The notes: generated by a model not told the origin, from the letters alone. A DNA stretch of 13,254 nucleotides from an uncultured Oscillospiraceae bacterium (GCA_910578255.1 CAJTQM010000024.1:17918-31171), one strand, 5' to 3'. Positions 1 through 7,289 are shown, counted from the stretch's first letter. Numbers and translations: made by a program.

Positions 1-540
1 ATTTAAAATCGGCGCGATTCTGGATTGGACCGAAACGATCCTTCGCTTTACAATCCCGGAAAAAGCCTCTTTCGGCGGCGGCATTTTTCTTTTTACCTTT
101 CCCAACGCCGAAAGGTATGCGTTTAAAATCTCGCCGGGCTCATGCTGGCAGCGGTATATCAGATCCGCCGGCTGCACCGCGGCGGTGCGGCAGAACAGCC
201 GATCCCCTTTCCAAAGAAGCGCCAGCGCCGCCGCCGCTTCTTTACAAGCCTGGTATTCCAGCAACTGCCCGGTCAACTCCTGCTTAAGCTGTTCGCCCTC
301 GTCTTCGTATTTCGGCAGCAGCATGGCGGATTTCATATACACCAGCCGCGACGCCATCTCCAAAAAATCGCTGGCTGCTTCCAAATCGGCAAAAGGGATT
401 TCTTTCATCTGGGCCAGATACTGCTCCAGTAAAAGATCAATCTGTATATCGTAAAGGTTCAGCTTGTGCTTCGCGATCAAATGCAAAAGCAGATCCAGCG
501 GCCCTTCAAACTGTTCTAATTTGAACGTCAGCTTTTCCAT
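1..540 (-). CDS. scpA: Segregation and condensation protein A, C-terminus off the window
   Basis: ScpA is the kleisin subunit of the Smc-ScpA-ScpB condensin, which compacts and helps segregate the chromosome. The 180 visible residues start MEKLTFKLEQFEGPLDLLLH, the classic kleisin N-terminus (KLExFEGPLDLLLHLI), which contacts the Smc neck. Residues 50-75 (ADLEAASDFLEMASRLVYMKS) continue the helical N-terminal domain. The last residues (VSVQSRIAPILN) match the start of the C-terminal winged-helix part. The family is about 240-270 residues long, so roughly 60-90 are missing beyond base 1; the frame is open to the edge, so this is truncation by the window and not a broken gene. The ATG (538-540) has an AAGGAGAAGGA ribosome binding site lying over the stop of the upstream M50 gene, nine bases away, which implies translational coupling. 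scpB would be expected next, outside the window. Confidence 0.95.
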   Translation of the reverse strand, partial: MEKLTFKLEQFEGPLDLLLHLIAKHKLNLYDIQIDLLLEQYLAQMKEIPFADLEAASDFLEMASRLVYMKSAMLLPKYEDEGEQLKQELTGQLLEYQACKEAAAALALLWKGDRLFCRTAAVQPADLIYRCQHEPGEILNAYLSALGKVKRKMPPPKEAFSGIVKRRIVSVQSRIAPILN

Positions 541-549
541 TCCTTCTCC

Positions 550-1206
550 TTATCCGATCAGCCGCAGCAAAAAATCCACCGGGGCCGTCGCCCAGTTTAA
601 CCCGCTGAACAAAAGACTGCTTAAAAAGTTTAAGGGAATCTGCAAAAATCCCAGATACAAAAGCAGGATCAAGGCGACGTAAAAAAACTTTTCCGCCTTT
701 CTCATTTTCATCCGAATCGAAAAGGGGAGCGCCGCGTCCAGAATTTTCGAGCCGTCCAGCGGCGGAACCGGCAACAGATTAAACACCGACAGGGTCAGGT
801 TCGTCCAGAGGATTGTATAGATCACCTGCCCAAACATCCACCCCGCGCTGCTGTTCATATCTGCGTAAAACACATACACCTTAAAAAGCGCCATCGTAAC
901 AAGGCCCAGCAAAAGATTCGCCAAAGGACCCGCCAGCGCCGTCAGCGCCAGGTCCCGCTTCGGCTTTTTAAATCGGCTGCTGTTGACCGGCACCGGCTTT
1001 GCCCATCCAAAGCCAAACAAAAACAGCGCCAGCGTTCCGAATAAATCCAGATGCACAAAGGGGTTTAAGGTCAGCCGCCCCTGTTCTCTTGCCGTGTGAT
1101 CGCCCAGCCGGTCCGCCGCCAGGCCGTGGGCCAACTCGTGGGCAGGCAGCGCAGTAACAATCACCACCGCCATCGTCAGATAACGAAGCACTGCTTCATC
1201 ATTCAA
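550..1206 (-). CDS. Site-2-type zinc metalloprotease, peptidase family M50 (YwhC-like)
   Basis: An integral membrane protease of 218 residues. HELAH at 23-27 is the zinc-binding and catalytic HExxH motif inside the first membrane segment. NLLPVPPLDG at 143-152 supplies the third zinc ligand, Asp151. At least four hydrophobic segments are visible (about 10-28, 54-68, 88-112, 126-146), with another near 172-190. The size and the lack of a PDZ insertion put it in the short bacterial S2P group often found beside scpA in Firmicutes; substrates of this group are mostly unknown. The start is TTG (1204-1206): there is no in-frame ATG between it and an upstream TAG, and GGAGAG lies six bases ahead. 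The stop sits nine bases from the scpA start, so the two are co-transcribed from the promoter at 1243-1271. Intramembrane proteolysis is inferred from the motifs only. Confidence 0.9.
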   Translation of the reverse strand: MNDEAVLRYLTMAVVIVTALPAHELAHGLAADRLGDHTAREQGRLTLNPFVHLDLFGTLALFLFGFGWAKPVPVNSSRFKKPKRDLALTALAGPLANLLLGLVTMALFKVYVFYADMNSSAGWMFGQVIYTILWTNLTLSVFNLLPVPPLDGSKILDAALPFSIRMKMRKAEKFFYVALILLLYLGFLQIPLNFLSSLLFSGLNWATAPVDFLLRLIG

Positions 1207-1242
1207 GCCATTCTCTCCATTCTTTTCCCATATTTCTGTCTT

Positions 1243-1271
1243 ATTATACTAAAAATAAACCGCTAACACAA
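1243..1271 (-). promoter_or_regulatory. Sigma-A promoter for the M50 protease-scpA operon
   Basis: On the minus strand the -10 box is a perfect TATAAT (1243-1248) and the -35 box is TTGTGT (1266-1271), separated by 17 bases. Transcription would begin about 30 bases ahead of the TTG start. The -35 matches consensus at only three positions, so strength is uncertain. Confidence 0.7.
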
Positions 1272-1331
1272 GGTTTCACCATTTTTCTGTTTGCAAATCG
1301 TTTCCCCCAAGAAATAAATTTTAAAAAAAGC

Positions 1332-1360
1332 TTGATTTCACCATGAAAACCTGATAGTAT
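1332..1360 (+). promoter_or_regulatory. Sigma-A promoter for rpmB
   Basis: TTGATT (1332-1337) and TAGTAT (1355-1360) are separated by 17 bases, each matching consensus at four of six positions. The likely transcription start is near 1367, giving a leader of about 37 bases. It is divergent from the promoter at 1243-1271, with about 60 bases between the two -35 boxes. Confidence 0.6.
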
Positions 1361-1403
1361 ATTACTGTTGACTTTTTATGTGCAGGAAAGGAGGTGCAGA
1401 CCT

Positions 1404-1592
1404 ATGGCAAAATGCGACATCTGCGGAAAAGGTGTCACCTTCGGAATTAAGGTTTCCCACTCTCATAAGCGTTCCAACAGAAGCTGGAAACCAAATGTAA
1501 AGCGTGTAAAGGCAATCGTTGACGGATCTCCTCGCCACATTTATGCCTGCACCCGTTGTTTGCGTTCGAATAAGGTGACTCGTGCAATCTAA
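1404..1592 (+). CDS. rpmB: 50S ribosomal protein L28, zinc-binding form
   Basis: L28 is a small protein of the large ribosomal subunit. The 62-residue product begins MAKCDICGKG and carries cysteine pairs C4/C7 and C49/C52, which together form the zinc site of the C+ type of L28. The basic middle (SHKRSNRSWKPNVKRVKA) is typical and the length is normal. The ATG at 1404 is chosen over an upstream in-frame start at 1368 because a perfect AAAGGAGGT lies at 1387-1395 and the family begins with MAKC. It is a monocistronic unit: its own promoter lies upstream and a strong terminator begins 15 bases past the stop. The neighbouring L32 gene is also the zinc-binding form, so both proteins depend on zinc supply. 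Confidence 0.97.
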   Translation: MAKCDICGKGVTFGIKVSHSHKRSNRSWKPNVKRVKAIVDGSPRHIYACTRCLRSNKVTRAI

Positions 1593-1606
1593 GTCTTTGA
1601 TCGTCC

Positions 1607-1636
1607 AAAAAGGACTGCCGATCGGCAGTCCTTTTT
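1607..1636. terminator. Bidirectional intrinsic terminator between rpmB and the small membrane protein gene
   Basis: A 30-base perfect palindrome: an 8-base stem (GGACTGCC) around GATC, flanked by five A on the left and T on the right. Read from either strand it gives a GC-rich hairpin followed by a U-run, so it can stop rpmB transcripts and those of the long minus-strand operon, whose last gene ends at 1683. Confidence 0.92.
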
Positions 1637-1682
1637 TCATCCGCTTTTTTCTCTCCTAAGGAAGAAAATTGCCGTAAACCTG

Positions 1683-2018
1683 TCAAGATTCTCCCATTTT
1701 ATACTTATTGTATATAATTTGGTAAACAAGAACCAAAACCGGGATTCCGCCCAGAACATAGATCGCAGCCAAAATGCCGCCCAGCAACATCGACCAGAAT
1801 CCGGCAAAGCCAATCAATGCCATCCCGGCGGCGAAAACCATCCACATGGCGGCGTTGGCGCGGTTGTATTTGGGAATGTCGCCGATCTCTTTTGGGGAAA
1901 CGGTGCTGCCCGACCAAAAGTGCATGGGCGTTTTTCGCCGCAGCGCCCAAAGGCCCATGCCGAAAAACAACGCTGCGCAAAGCCACATACAAGTGGCGAA
2001 AAGCCAAATGCCAAACAT
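1683..2018 (-). CDS. Small membrane protein of unknown function, three predicted membrane helices
   Basis: Not assigned to a named family with confidence. The 111 residues contain three hydrophobic segments (about 3-26, 55-75 and 79-103). They are joined by a soluble loop HFWSGSTVSPKEIGDIPKYN (33-52), followed by RANAAMW. The pattern 'FWSG-x(2)-V-x-P-x-E-I-x-D-x(3)-YNRAN' resembles small uncharacterised membrane proteins of Firmicutes and is loosely reminiscent of the SdpI/YhfL-type fold, but I see no decisive motif. It starts at ATG 2016-2018 with a weak site (GGGTG), 23 bases past the gpsA stop. It is therefore the last gene of the DUF512-der-plsY-gpsA run and ends before the palindromic terminator. 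A role near the membrane or lipid synthesis is only suggested by position. Confidence 0.75.
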   Translation of the reverse strand: MFGIWLFATCMWLCAALFFGMGLWALRRKTPMHFWSGSTVSPKEIGDIPKYNRANAAMWMVFAAGMALIGFAGFWSMLLGGILAAIYVLGGIPVLVLVYQIIYNKYKMGES

Positions 2019-2041
2019 TTTTTCACCCGATCCCGCAAAAA

Positions 2042-3049
2042 TTATTTTCCCAGCAGCCAGATGACCTCCGACTCATGCCGTTTGGGGCGGCTCATCAGAT
2101 CTCGCAGCGCCTGAGAAGGATTTTTATCCTGATACAATACCTTGTAAGCCTGCTCCACAATGGGCATCTCCACCTGTAGCTTCCGGCTCAGTTCATAGGC
2201 GGTTTTGGCGCAGGGATACCCTTCTACTGTGCCCACCTGCTGTACCGCTTCTTTGGCGTTTTTTCCCTGGCCGATCAGGATGCCGGCCCGGCGGTTTCTC
2301 GAGTGCATGCTGGTACAGGTTACGATCAGATCGCCGATTCCCGCCAAACCCGCAAAGGTTTCGGTCCGGGCGCCCATCGCCACCCCCAGCCGGGCGATTT
2401 CGGTGATCCCCCGAGTCATCAAGGCCGCCTTGGCGTTGTCGCCCAGCTGCAGACCGTCGGCAATACCCGCTGCCAGCGCAATGACGTTTTTCAGCGCGCC
2501 GCCCAATTCCACACCGACCACATCGTCACTGACATACAGCCGCAGCGTCGGATTCATCAAAAGATCCTGCACCTCTTCGGCCGCGGCCCTCTCCCGGGAA
2601 GCCACCGTAATTGTGGTCGGTGCGCCGCGCCCCAACTCCTCGGCATGAGAAGGGCCGGACAGCGCCACAATCCTCTGCTGCGGCAACTCCTCCTCCAAAA
2701 CCTGAGAAAGGCGCTTGTAGCTGCCATCCTCCAGCCCCTTGGCCACGTTGACCACAATCGTTCCTTTTTTTAAATGGGGCGCCGCTCGCCTTGCCGTCTC
2801 CCGCACCGCGAAGGAGGGGACTGCCATGATACACAAATCGCAGTCTGCTAGGCAGGATAAATCCTCTGTCAGGCGGATGCTTTCCGGCACCATTACGCCG
2901 GGCAAAAGCCTTTTTTGCTCTTTGTCCCGCCGGATCTCCTCCAACTCCCGGGGAAACAGGGACCACAGCGCCACCTGGTGGCCGCAGCCGTCCGCCATCA
3001 CCGCCAACGCAGTTCCAAACCCGCAGCCCAAAACTACAACCTTCGCCAT
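2042..3049 (-). CDS. gpsA: Glycerol-3-phosphate dehydrogenase [NAD(P)+]
   Basis: GpsA reduces dihydroxyacetone phosphate to sn-glycerol-3-phosphate, the backbone for phospholipids. The 335-residue length is normal. The N-terminal Rossmann domain begins MAKVVVLGCGFGTALAVM. Further family marks are AVPSFAVR (76-83), NVAKGLE (101-107), the GPSHAEEL segment (132-139), and ELGGALKNVIALAAGIADGL (181-200), which holds the catalytic lysine (K187). NAKAALMTRG (205-214) and GLAGIGDLIVTC (234-245) follow. The glycine loop is one residue shorter than the usual GxGxWG: it reads G-C-G-F-G. The ATG (3047-3049) sits two bases after the plsY stop, with AAGGAG overlapping it, so translation is probably coupled. 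PlsY uses the product of this enzyme, which makes the pairing functional as well as physical. Confidence 0.96.
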   Translation of the reverse strand: MAKVVVLGCGFGTALAVMADGCGHQVALWSLFPRELEEIRRDKEQKRLLPGVMVPESIRLTEDLSCLADCDLCIMAVPSFAVRETARRAAPHLKKGTIVVNVAKGLEDGSYKRLSQVLEEELPQQRIVALSGPSHAEELGRGAPTTITVASRERAAAEEVQDLLMNPTLRLYVSDDVVGVELGGALKNVIALAAGIADGLQLGDNAKAALMTRGITEIARLGVAMGARTETFAGLAGIGDLIVTCTSMHSRNRRAGILIGQGKNAKEAVQQVGTVEGYPCAKTAYELSRKLQVEMPIVEQAYKVLYQDKNPSQALRDLMSRPKRHESEVIWLLGK

Positions 3050-3051
3050 CG

Positions 3052-3705
3052 CTACTCCTTCTCCCCGTCCTTTTTATTTTTTCCGCCGAACCGGTTTTCC
3101 GTTCCGTTTAGCAGCCGTTTGATATTTGCCCGGTGCATCCAGATGACCAGCAGGGCCAAAACCGCCGAAAAGAAAAAATCCAACCAGCTGACCCCGCCGG
3201 TAAAATAGTCTACCAGCAGCGTCAGAATCGGGAACGCTGCCGCCCCCGCCAGTGAGCCCACTGAGACGATCCGGGTGATGAAAATCAGCGGCAGGCCGAT
3301 AGCCAAAAGCCCCACAAATACGATGGGATTGATCACCGCGATGATCCCGATAGAGGTCAAAATCCCCTTGCCGCCCCGAAAGCCGAAATACACCGGGTAC
3401 AGATGGCCCAAAAGGGCAAAAAGCCCGGCCACATACGCGCCGTCGAATAAACCCACCCCAAACGCCGCGAAGATCAGCCGGCCGGCCAACACCGCTACGA
3501 TTCCTTTTAGAAAATCCCCCGCCAGTGTCAGGGCGGCGGCTTTTTTGCCGTATGTACGCAGGATGTTGGTCATCCCGGCGTTTCCGCTGCCGAACTGGCG
3601 AACGTCCTGATGGTATAAACAGCGGGATACAATCACCGCAAAGCTGATACTGCCCAAAAGATAGGCCGCCGCCGCGGCCAGCACCACTGCCAAAACGGTT
3701 TGCAT
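3052..3705 (-). CDS. plsY: Glycerol-3-phosphate acyltransferase (acyl-phosphate dependent)
   Basis: PlsY is an integral membrane enzyme that transfers an acyl group from acyl-phosphate to glycerol-3-phosphate, giving lysophosphatidic acid, the first committed phospholipid intermediate. With the start at 3705 the product has 217 residues. The three conserved cytoplasmic motifs are visible: SGNAGMTN (40-47), HLYPVYFGFRGGKG (101-114) and HRANIKRLLNGTENRF (191-206). Between them lie about five hydrophobic segments. The tail is charged (GKNKKDGEKE). A TTG six codons upstream is possible, but it overlaps the ribosome binding site GAGGAGG (about nine bases ahead of the ATG), so the ATG is preferred. 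The gene lies 35 bases after der and two bases before gpsA, in the same transcription unit. The partner PlsX, which makes acyl-phosphate, is not in this window. Confidence 0.95.
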   Translation of the reverse strand: MQTVLAVVLAAAAAYLLGSISFAVIVSRCLYHQDVRQFGSGNAGMTNILRTYGKKAAALTLAGDFLKGIVAVLAGRLIFAAFGVGLFDGAYVAGLFALLGHLYPVYFGFRGGKGILTSIGIIAVINPIVFVGLLAIGLPLIFITRIVSVGSLAGAAAFPILTLLVDYFTGGVSWLDFFFSAVLALLVIWMHRANIKRLLNGTENRFGGKNKKDGEKE

Positions 3706-3740
3706 AACACTATTCCTCCTCAAAGCTGCTATAGGCCCTG

Positions 3741-5063
3741 TTACTTTTCGCCCCGCTCCCGCACGATCATCCGAATCGGCGTTCCTTCCAGATGAAAGGT
3801 CTCCCGGATCTGATTTTCCAGGTAGCGCTGATACGAAAAATGGAACAATTCCTTGGAATTGACAAACACCACAAAGGTCGGCGGCTTGGTCGAGGGCTGG
3901 GTCATATAGAAGATCCGCAGCCGCCTGCCCTTGTCCGACGGCGGCTGCACCCGTGCCGTCGCGTAAGACAGCATATCGTTAAGCCGTCCGGTGGGAATGC
4001 GCATGGCGTTTTGTTCCCCCACATATTGGATCAGTTCATATAACTTTTCAATCCGCTGCCCGGTTTTGGCCGAGATAAACAAAAACGGCGCATAGGACAT
4101 AAAGCTGAAATCGTTTTCCAGCTTTTTGGTAAACTCCTGCATCGTTTTCCCGTCTTTTTTCACCGCGTCCCACTTGTTCACCGCGATGATACAGCCCTTG
4201 CCCTGCTCGTGGGCATAGCCGGCCACCTTCGAATCCTGCTCGGTAAAGCCTTCGGTGGCGTCGATTAAAATCACGCATACATCCGATCGGTCCACCGCCA
4301 TATAAGAGCGCAGCACCGAATATTTTTCGATGGCTCCTTCAACCTTGGCTTTGCGGCGGATGCCCGCCGTGTCGATAAACACAAACCGGCCGTACTCGTT
4401 CTCCACAAGGGTGTCGGTGGCGTCCCGGGTCGTGCCGGCGATGTTGGAGACGATCACCCGCTCTTCCCCGGCCATCCGGTTGATAAGCGACGATTTGCCC
4501 ACGTTGGGCTTTCCGATTACCGCCACCTTCACCGTATCCTCGCCGTATTCCTCCTCCTGGTCAAAATCCAGATACTCATAGCAGGTGTCCAGCAAATCGG
4601 CCACGCCGTGGCCGTGGACCGACGAAACCGGATAGGGGTCCCCGATTCCCAGGTTATAAAACTCGTACAACTCCGGCGGCGGCGCGCCTACGCTGTCGCA
4701 TTTGTTCACGCACAACACCACCGGCTTGCCGGACCGCTGGAGCATCGATGCCACATCCTGATCGGTGGCGGTCATGCCGGTGCGGATATCCACGACGAAA
4801 ATAATCACATCCGCCCGGTCGATGGCCAGCTGGGCCTGTCGGCGCATCTGGGCCAGGATGACGTCGTCCGCTTTTGGCTCAATGCCCCCCGTATCCACAA
4901 TATGGAAGGTCCGGCTGCGCCATTCCCCCTCCGCATAAATCCGGTCCCGGGTCACGCCGGGCGTATCCTCCACGATGGACAGGCGCTTTCCTACAATTTT
5001 ATTAAACAGGGTGGATTTTCCCACATTGGGTCTTCCCACCACGGCAATCAGCGGCTTCGCCAT
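3741..5063 (-). CDS. der: Ribosome biogenesis GTPase Der (EngA)
   Basis: Der is an essential GTPase with two tandem G domains that assists late 50S assembly. In 440 residues, G domain 1 has GRPNVGKS (10-17), DTPGVTRD (33-40), DTGG (57-60) and NKCD (120-123). G domain 2 has GKPNVGKSS (184-192), NIAGTTRDATD (207-217), DTAGIRRKAK (231-240) and NKWD (296-299). A KH-like C-terminal domain follows (about 350-440), with the typical PPTFVVFVN strand near 394-402. All switch and nucleotide-binding motifs look intact. The ATG (5061-5063) has GGGAGG six bases ahead. A 108-base gap separates it from DUF512; it contains only short weak hairpins and no convincing promoter, so transcription probably continues from upstream. 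The family normally has 435-490 residues. Confidence 0.97.
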   Translation of the reverse strand: MAKPLIAVVGRPNVGKSTLFNKIVGKRLSIVEDTPGVTRDRIYAEGEWRSRTFHIVDTGGIEPKADDVILAQMRRQAQLAIDRADVIIFVVDIRTGMTATDQDVASMLQRSGKPVVLCVNKCDSVGAPPPELYEFYNLGIGDPYPVSSVHGHGVADLLDTCYEYLDFDQEEEYGEDTVKVAVIGKPNVGKSSLINRMAGEERVIVSNIAGTTRDATDTLVENEYGRFVFIDTAGIRRKAKVEGAIEKYSVLRSYMAVDRSDVCVILIDATEGFTEQDSKVAGYAHEQGKGCIIAVNKWDAVKKDGKTMQEFTKKLENDFSFMSYAPFLFISAKTGQRIEKLYELIQYVGEQNAMRIPTGRLNDMLSYATARVQPPSDKGRRLRIFYMTQPSTKPPTFVVFVNSKELFHFSYQRYLENQIRETFHLEGTPIRMIVRERGEK

Positions 5064-5171
5064 TGGATTTCCTCCCTTTCTGCCGGCATCGGCCGGACCT
5101 TTCTTTCCTTTATCCTGTGCAAATCATCTGTTTTCCATTCTGTTTCGCCTGTCTAAAACAGGATTTAGCGC

Positions 5172-6497
5172 CTATTTTTCTTCCGGCTCGTCGTAAGCGC
5201 CCAGCAGCGCCAACAAAAACTGTGTACCGTCGTTGTCCACCGTCCGCACCGAAACGCCCAGCGCCCGCTGCACATCTTCGATGGTCTGATCGTCCAAAAA
5301 GCGGTCCTGCTCATGGCGCAGCATCACCCCGGGGATCAGCAGTTCTTCCCCCAGGTCTTTTCCCTTCAGCTGGCGGATTAAATCCGTCGCGGTCACCAGG
5401 CCCGCCACCGTAATATGCTCTCCAAAATAATCGTTGCGGATTTCGTAAACCGTGCAGTCCAGCCCCGGAAAGCGCTTTTTAATTTGGGCGATCTGCTCGC
5501 GCAGAAACGGAGCGGCGGCCTCGCCGGTGGCAAGACTCACCCGGCGGGAAAGGCCCTCGTCCTCCCAGTCCTCCAGCTCGTCGGCGATTTCCCGCCGCAA
5601 TAAGGACAAAAGTCCCACACCGTTTTCCAGCTGGTTAAACTCGCCGTAATACTCGTCGTCTGGGATCGGCATTTGGGCCATTAAGAAAAACTCATCCGCG
5701 GGATAAGCCAGGCGCACCCCTTCCCGGGCCAGAAAATCTTCCGAAAATCTATGGATGGTCTCGATCACTGCCCGCGCCTCCTCTTGGGTGTAAGGACGCA
5801 GCGGGAACAGCCCCTCCCGGTACTTGGTCAGTCCCACCGGAACCGCCGCAATGCTTTCCACACTGGGGTAAAGATTCCCCAATTCTTGTAAGGAACGGAC
5901 CAGCTGCTCGCCGTCGTTGATCCCCGGGCACAACACCAGCTGCGTGTTGATCTTGATCCCGGCTGCCGCCAGCTGCCGCAGAAAATCCAGTGAAGAGGCG
6001 GCCGCCGGATTGCCCATCAGCTTCTGCCGAAGAGCCGGGTCCATGGTATGGACCGAAATATTCACCGGGCTAATATGCATCTTGATCATCCGGTCAATGT
6101 CCTTTTGACGCAGGTTGGTCAGGGTGATGTAATTGCCGAATAAAAAGGACAGCCGGGCATCGTCGTCTTTAAAATACAAAGTTTCCCGCATTCCCGGAGG
6201 CATTTGGTCCACAAAGCAGAAGATGCATTTATTTTTACAATGATGCTGCCGGTCCATCAGATAGGACGCAAATTCCAGCCCCAAATCCTCGTATTCCTCT
6301 TTTCGAATGGCAATATGCCGTCCTTTTCCAGTTTCATCCTGCAAATCGATCTTCAGCTTTTTTTCGGTGCTGTAAAACTGGTAGTCCAAAACATCCTCGA
6401 TTTCGTTTTGGTTGATTGCTTCTAGCTGCCAGCCGGCGCAGATGCCGGCCCGGGCCGCCGGAGAACCGGGGACGACCGCCGTAATCCGTACCGCCAA
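5172..6497 (-). CDS. DUF512 family radical SAM protein with N-terminal PDZ-like domain
   Basis: A 441-residue member of a conserved, uncharacterised family common in Clostridia and Cyanobacteria. Residues 1-45 (VPGSPAARAGICAGW...INQNEIEDVLDY) look like a PDZ domain. The radical SAM iron-sulfur motif is C87-x3-C91-x2-C94 (CKNKCIFC), followed by FVDQMPPGMR and the DDDARLSFLFGNYITLTNL segment (111-129) that marks the family. The rest is the DUF512 C-terminal part. The reaction is unknown. The start is TTG (6495-6497), with AAGGAGGTG five to six bases ahead; a nearby ATG is out of frame. The gene sits between rpmF and der. Its repeated neighbourhood with der, plsY and gpsA in Firmicutes hints at a role linked to ribosomes or envelope growth, but that is inference. 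Confidence 0.93.
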   Translation of the reverse strand: MAVRITAVVPGSPAARAGICAGWQLEAINQNEIEDVLDYQFYSTEKKLKIDLQDETGKGRHIAIRKEEYEDLGLEFASYLMDRQHHCKNKCIFCFVDQMPPGMRETLYFKDDDARLSFLFGNYITLTNLRQKDIDRMIKMHISPVNISVHTMDPALRQKLMGNPAAASSLDFLRQLAAAGIKINTQLVLCPGINDGEQLVRSLQELGNLYPSVESIAAVPVGLTKYREGLFPLRPYTQEEARAVIETIHRFSEDFLAREGVRLAYPADEFFLMAQMPIPDDEYYGEFNQLENGVGLLSLLRREIADELEDWEDEGLSRRVSLATGEAAAPFLREQIAQIKKRFPGLDCTVYEIRNDYFGEHITVAGLVTATDLIRQLKGKDLGEELLIPGVMLRHEQDRFLDDQTIEDVQRALGVSVRTVDNDGTQFLLALLGAYDEPEEK

Positions 6498-6520
6498 AGC
6501 GGCACCTCCTTTTTAGGCAT

Positions 6521-6561
6521 AAATAAAAAGGCAAGGGCGGAACCTCGTCCTCCCCTGCCTT
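6521..6561 (-). terminator. Terminator-like hairpin between rpmF and the DUF512 gene
   Basis: On the minus strand AAGGCAGGG (6553-6561) pairs with CCC-T-TGCCTT (6528-6537) with one bulged T; the loop is about 15 bases. A T-rich run (TTTTTATTTAT) follows immediately. It lies just past the rpmF stop and ends a few bases before the DUF512 ribosome binding site. It may reduce read-through from the highly expressed L32 unit into the DUF512-der-plsY-gpsA genes. No clear promoter is seen after it, so it is probably partial. Confidence 0.7.
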
Positions 6562-6570
6562 CAAAGAGAC

Positions 6571-6756
6571 CTATTTGGCCTCCATTTTCACGACTTCTTT
6601 GCCCTTGTAGTAGCCGCAGTTTGCGCAAACCTTGTGAGGAGCCTTCAATTCACCGCACTGGGAGCACTTGGAGAACCCCGGCACACTGATTTTCCAAACG
6701 TTGGAACGTCTTTTATTCTTTCTCGCTTTGGACGATTTTCTTTTTGGTACCGCCAT
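6571..6756 (-). CDS. rpmF: 50S ribosomal protein L32, zinc-binding form
   Basis: L32 is a small large-subunit protein near the peptide exit region. The 61 residues start MAVPKRKSSKARKNKRRSNV, the basic family N-terminus. Cysteine pairs C31/C34 (CSQC) and C44/C47 (CANC) make this the zinc-binding type. The tail GYYKGKEVVKMEAK is normal. The ATG (6754-6756) has a very strong AAGGAGGTG ahead of it. It lies 19 bases after the yceD stop; this two-gene order is widely conserved in bacteria. In many genomes plsX and other fatty acid genes follow; here a DUF512 gene follows instead, behind a terminator-like hairpin. Confidence 0.97.
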   Translation of the reverse strand: MAVPKRKSSKARKNKRRSNVWKISVPGFSKCSQCGELKAPHKVCANCGYYKGKEVVKMEAK

Positions 6757-6775
6757 TTCAGCACCTCCTTAAAGA

Positions 6776-7279
6776 TTAAGATTCTTTAAAAAATTCACTG
6801 AGAATTTGAAGGCGAGGATCCGGCTGCTTCAGATTGCATCCACAGTCCTTTTCGTTTAAGTTGGCGCCGCATACAGGACACAAGCCCTTGCAGTCCTCCC
6901 GGCAATATACCACGGAAGGCAGTTCCAGAAGAATGTCGGATGTCGCCAGATCATCCAAATCCAGCTGATTGCCGGACACCACAATGAAGTCGCCATTGTC
7001 TTCTTCATTCAACTGACGAACCAGGACGTGCGCAAACCGATAGGTTTCGGCACGCCGCTGCCGTTCCAGGCACCGCCCGCACATCAAATTATAATCCATC
7101 TGTGCTTCATACTCGATGGATACAATACCGGCCCGGTTATACACCTTACCGGAAAGATGGATCGGTCGGTCGAAAGGTGCGGTTCCCCACAGCGAAATTT
7201 GAGACATGTCCAGATCATGAGTGAAAGAAATAACCTGTCCCTGGGCCTCAAACAGCTGCTTTACATCAATAAACATCAT
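6776..7279 (-). CDS. yceD: DUF177 / YceD family protein
   Basis: The family is linked to large-subunit rRNA or ribosome production (in plants and E. coli it affects 23S rRNA accumulation), with the exact activity unsettled. The 167-residue product has the cysteine signature of the Firmicute form. A CGRC pair lies at C67/C70, and C126-x3-C130-x3-C134-x2-C137 lies in CREDCKGLCPVCG, followed by NLNEKDCGC. This is probably a zinc site. It is the first gene of a unit with rpmF, driven by the consensus promoter at 7305-7333. Two ATGs stand in tandem (7279 and 7276); the GAGGT site is only about three bases from the first, so the second may be the true start, shortening the protein by one residue. 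Confidence 0.92.
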   Translation of the reverse strand: MMFIDVKQLFEAQGQVISFTHDLDMSQISLWGTAPFDRPIHLSGKVYNRAGIVSIEYEAQMDYNLMCGRCLERQRRAETYRFAHVLVRQLNEEDNGDFIVVSGNQLDLDDLATSDILLELPSVVYCREDCKGLCPVCGANLNEKDCGCNLKQPDPRLQILSEFFKES

Positions 7280-7289
7280 GATACCTCAT

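Noticed and set aside
1368..1403. TTGACT and an early start before rpmB
   Set aside because: There is no room for a -10 box before the gene, and L28 clearly starts MAKC at 1404.
3706..3723. TTG start six codons upstream for plsY
   Set aside because: It overlaps the GAGGAGG site that serves the ATG at 3705, and the added residues are not typical of PlsY.
5081..5160. Short hairpins in the gap between DUF512 and der (GCCGG and CCTGT stems)
   Set aside because: Stems of only five base pairs with no U-run or regulatory context; they could be chance.
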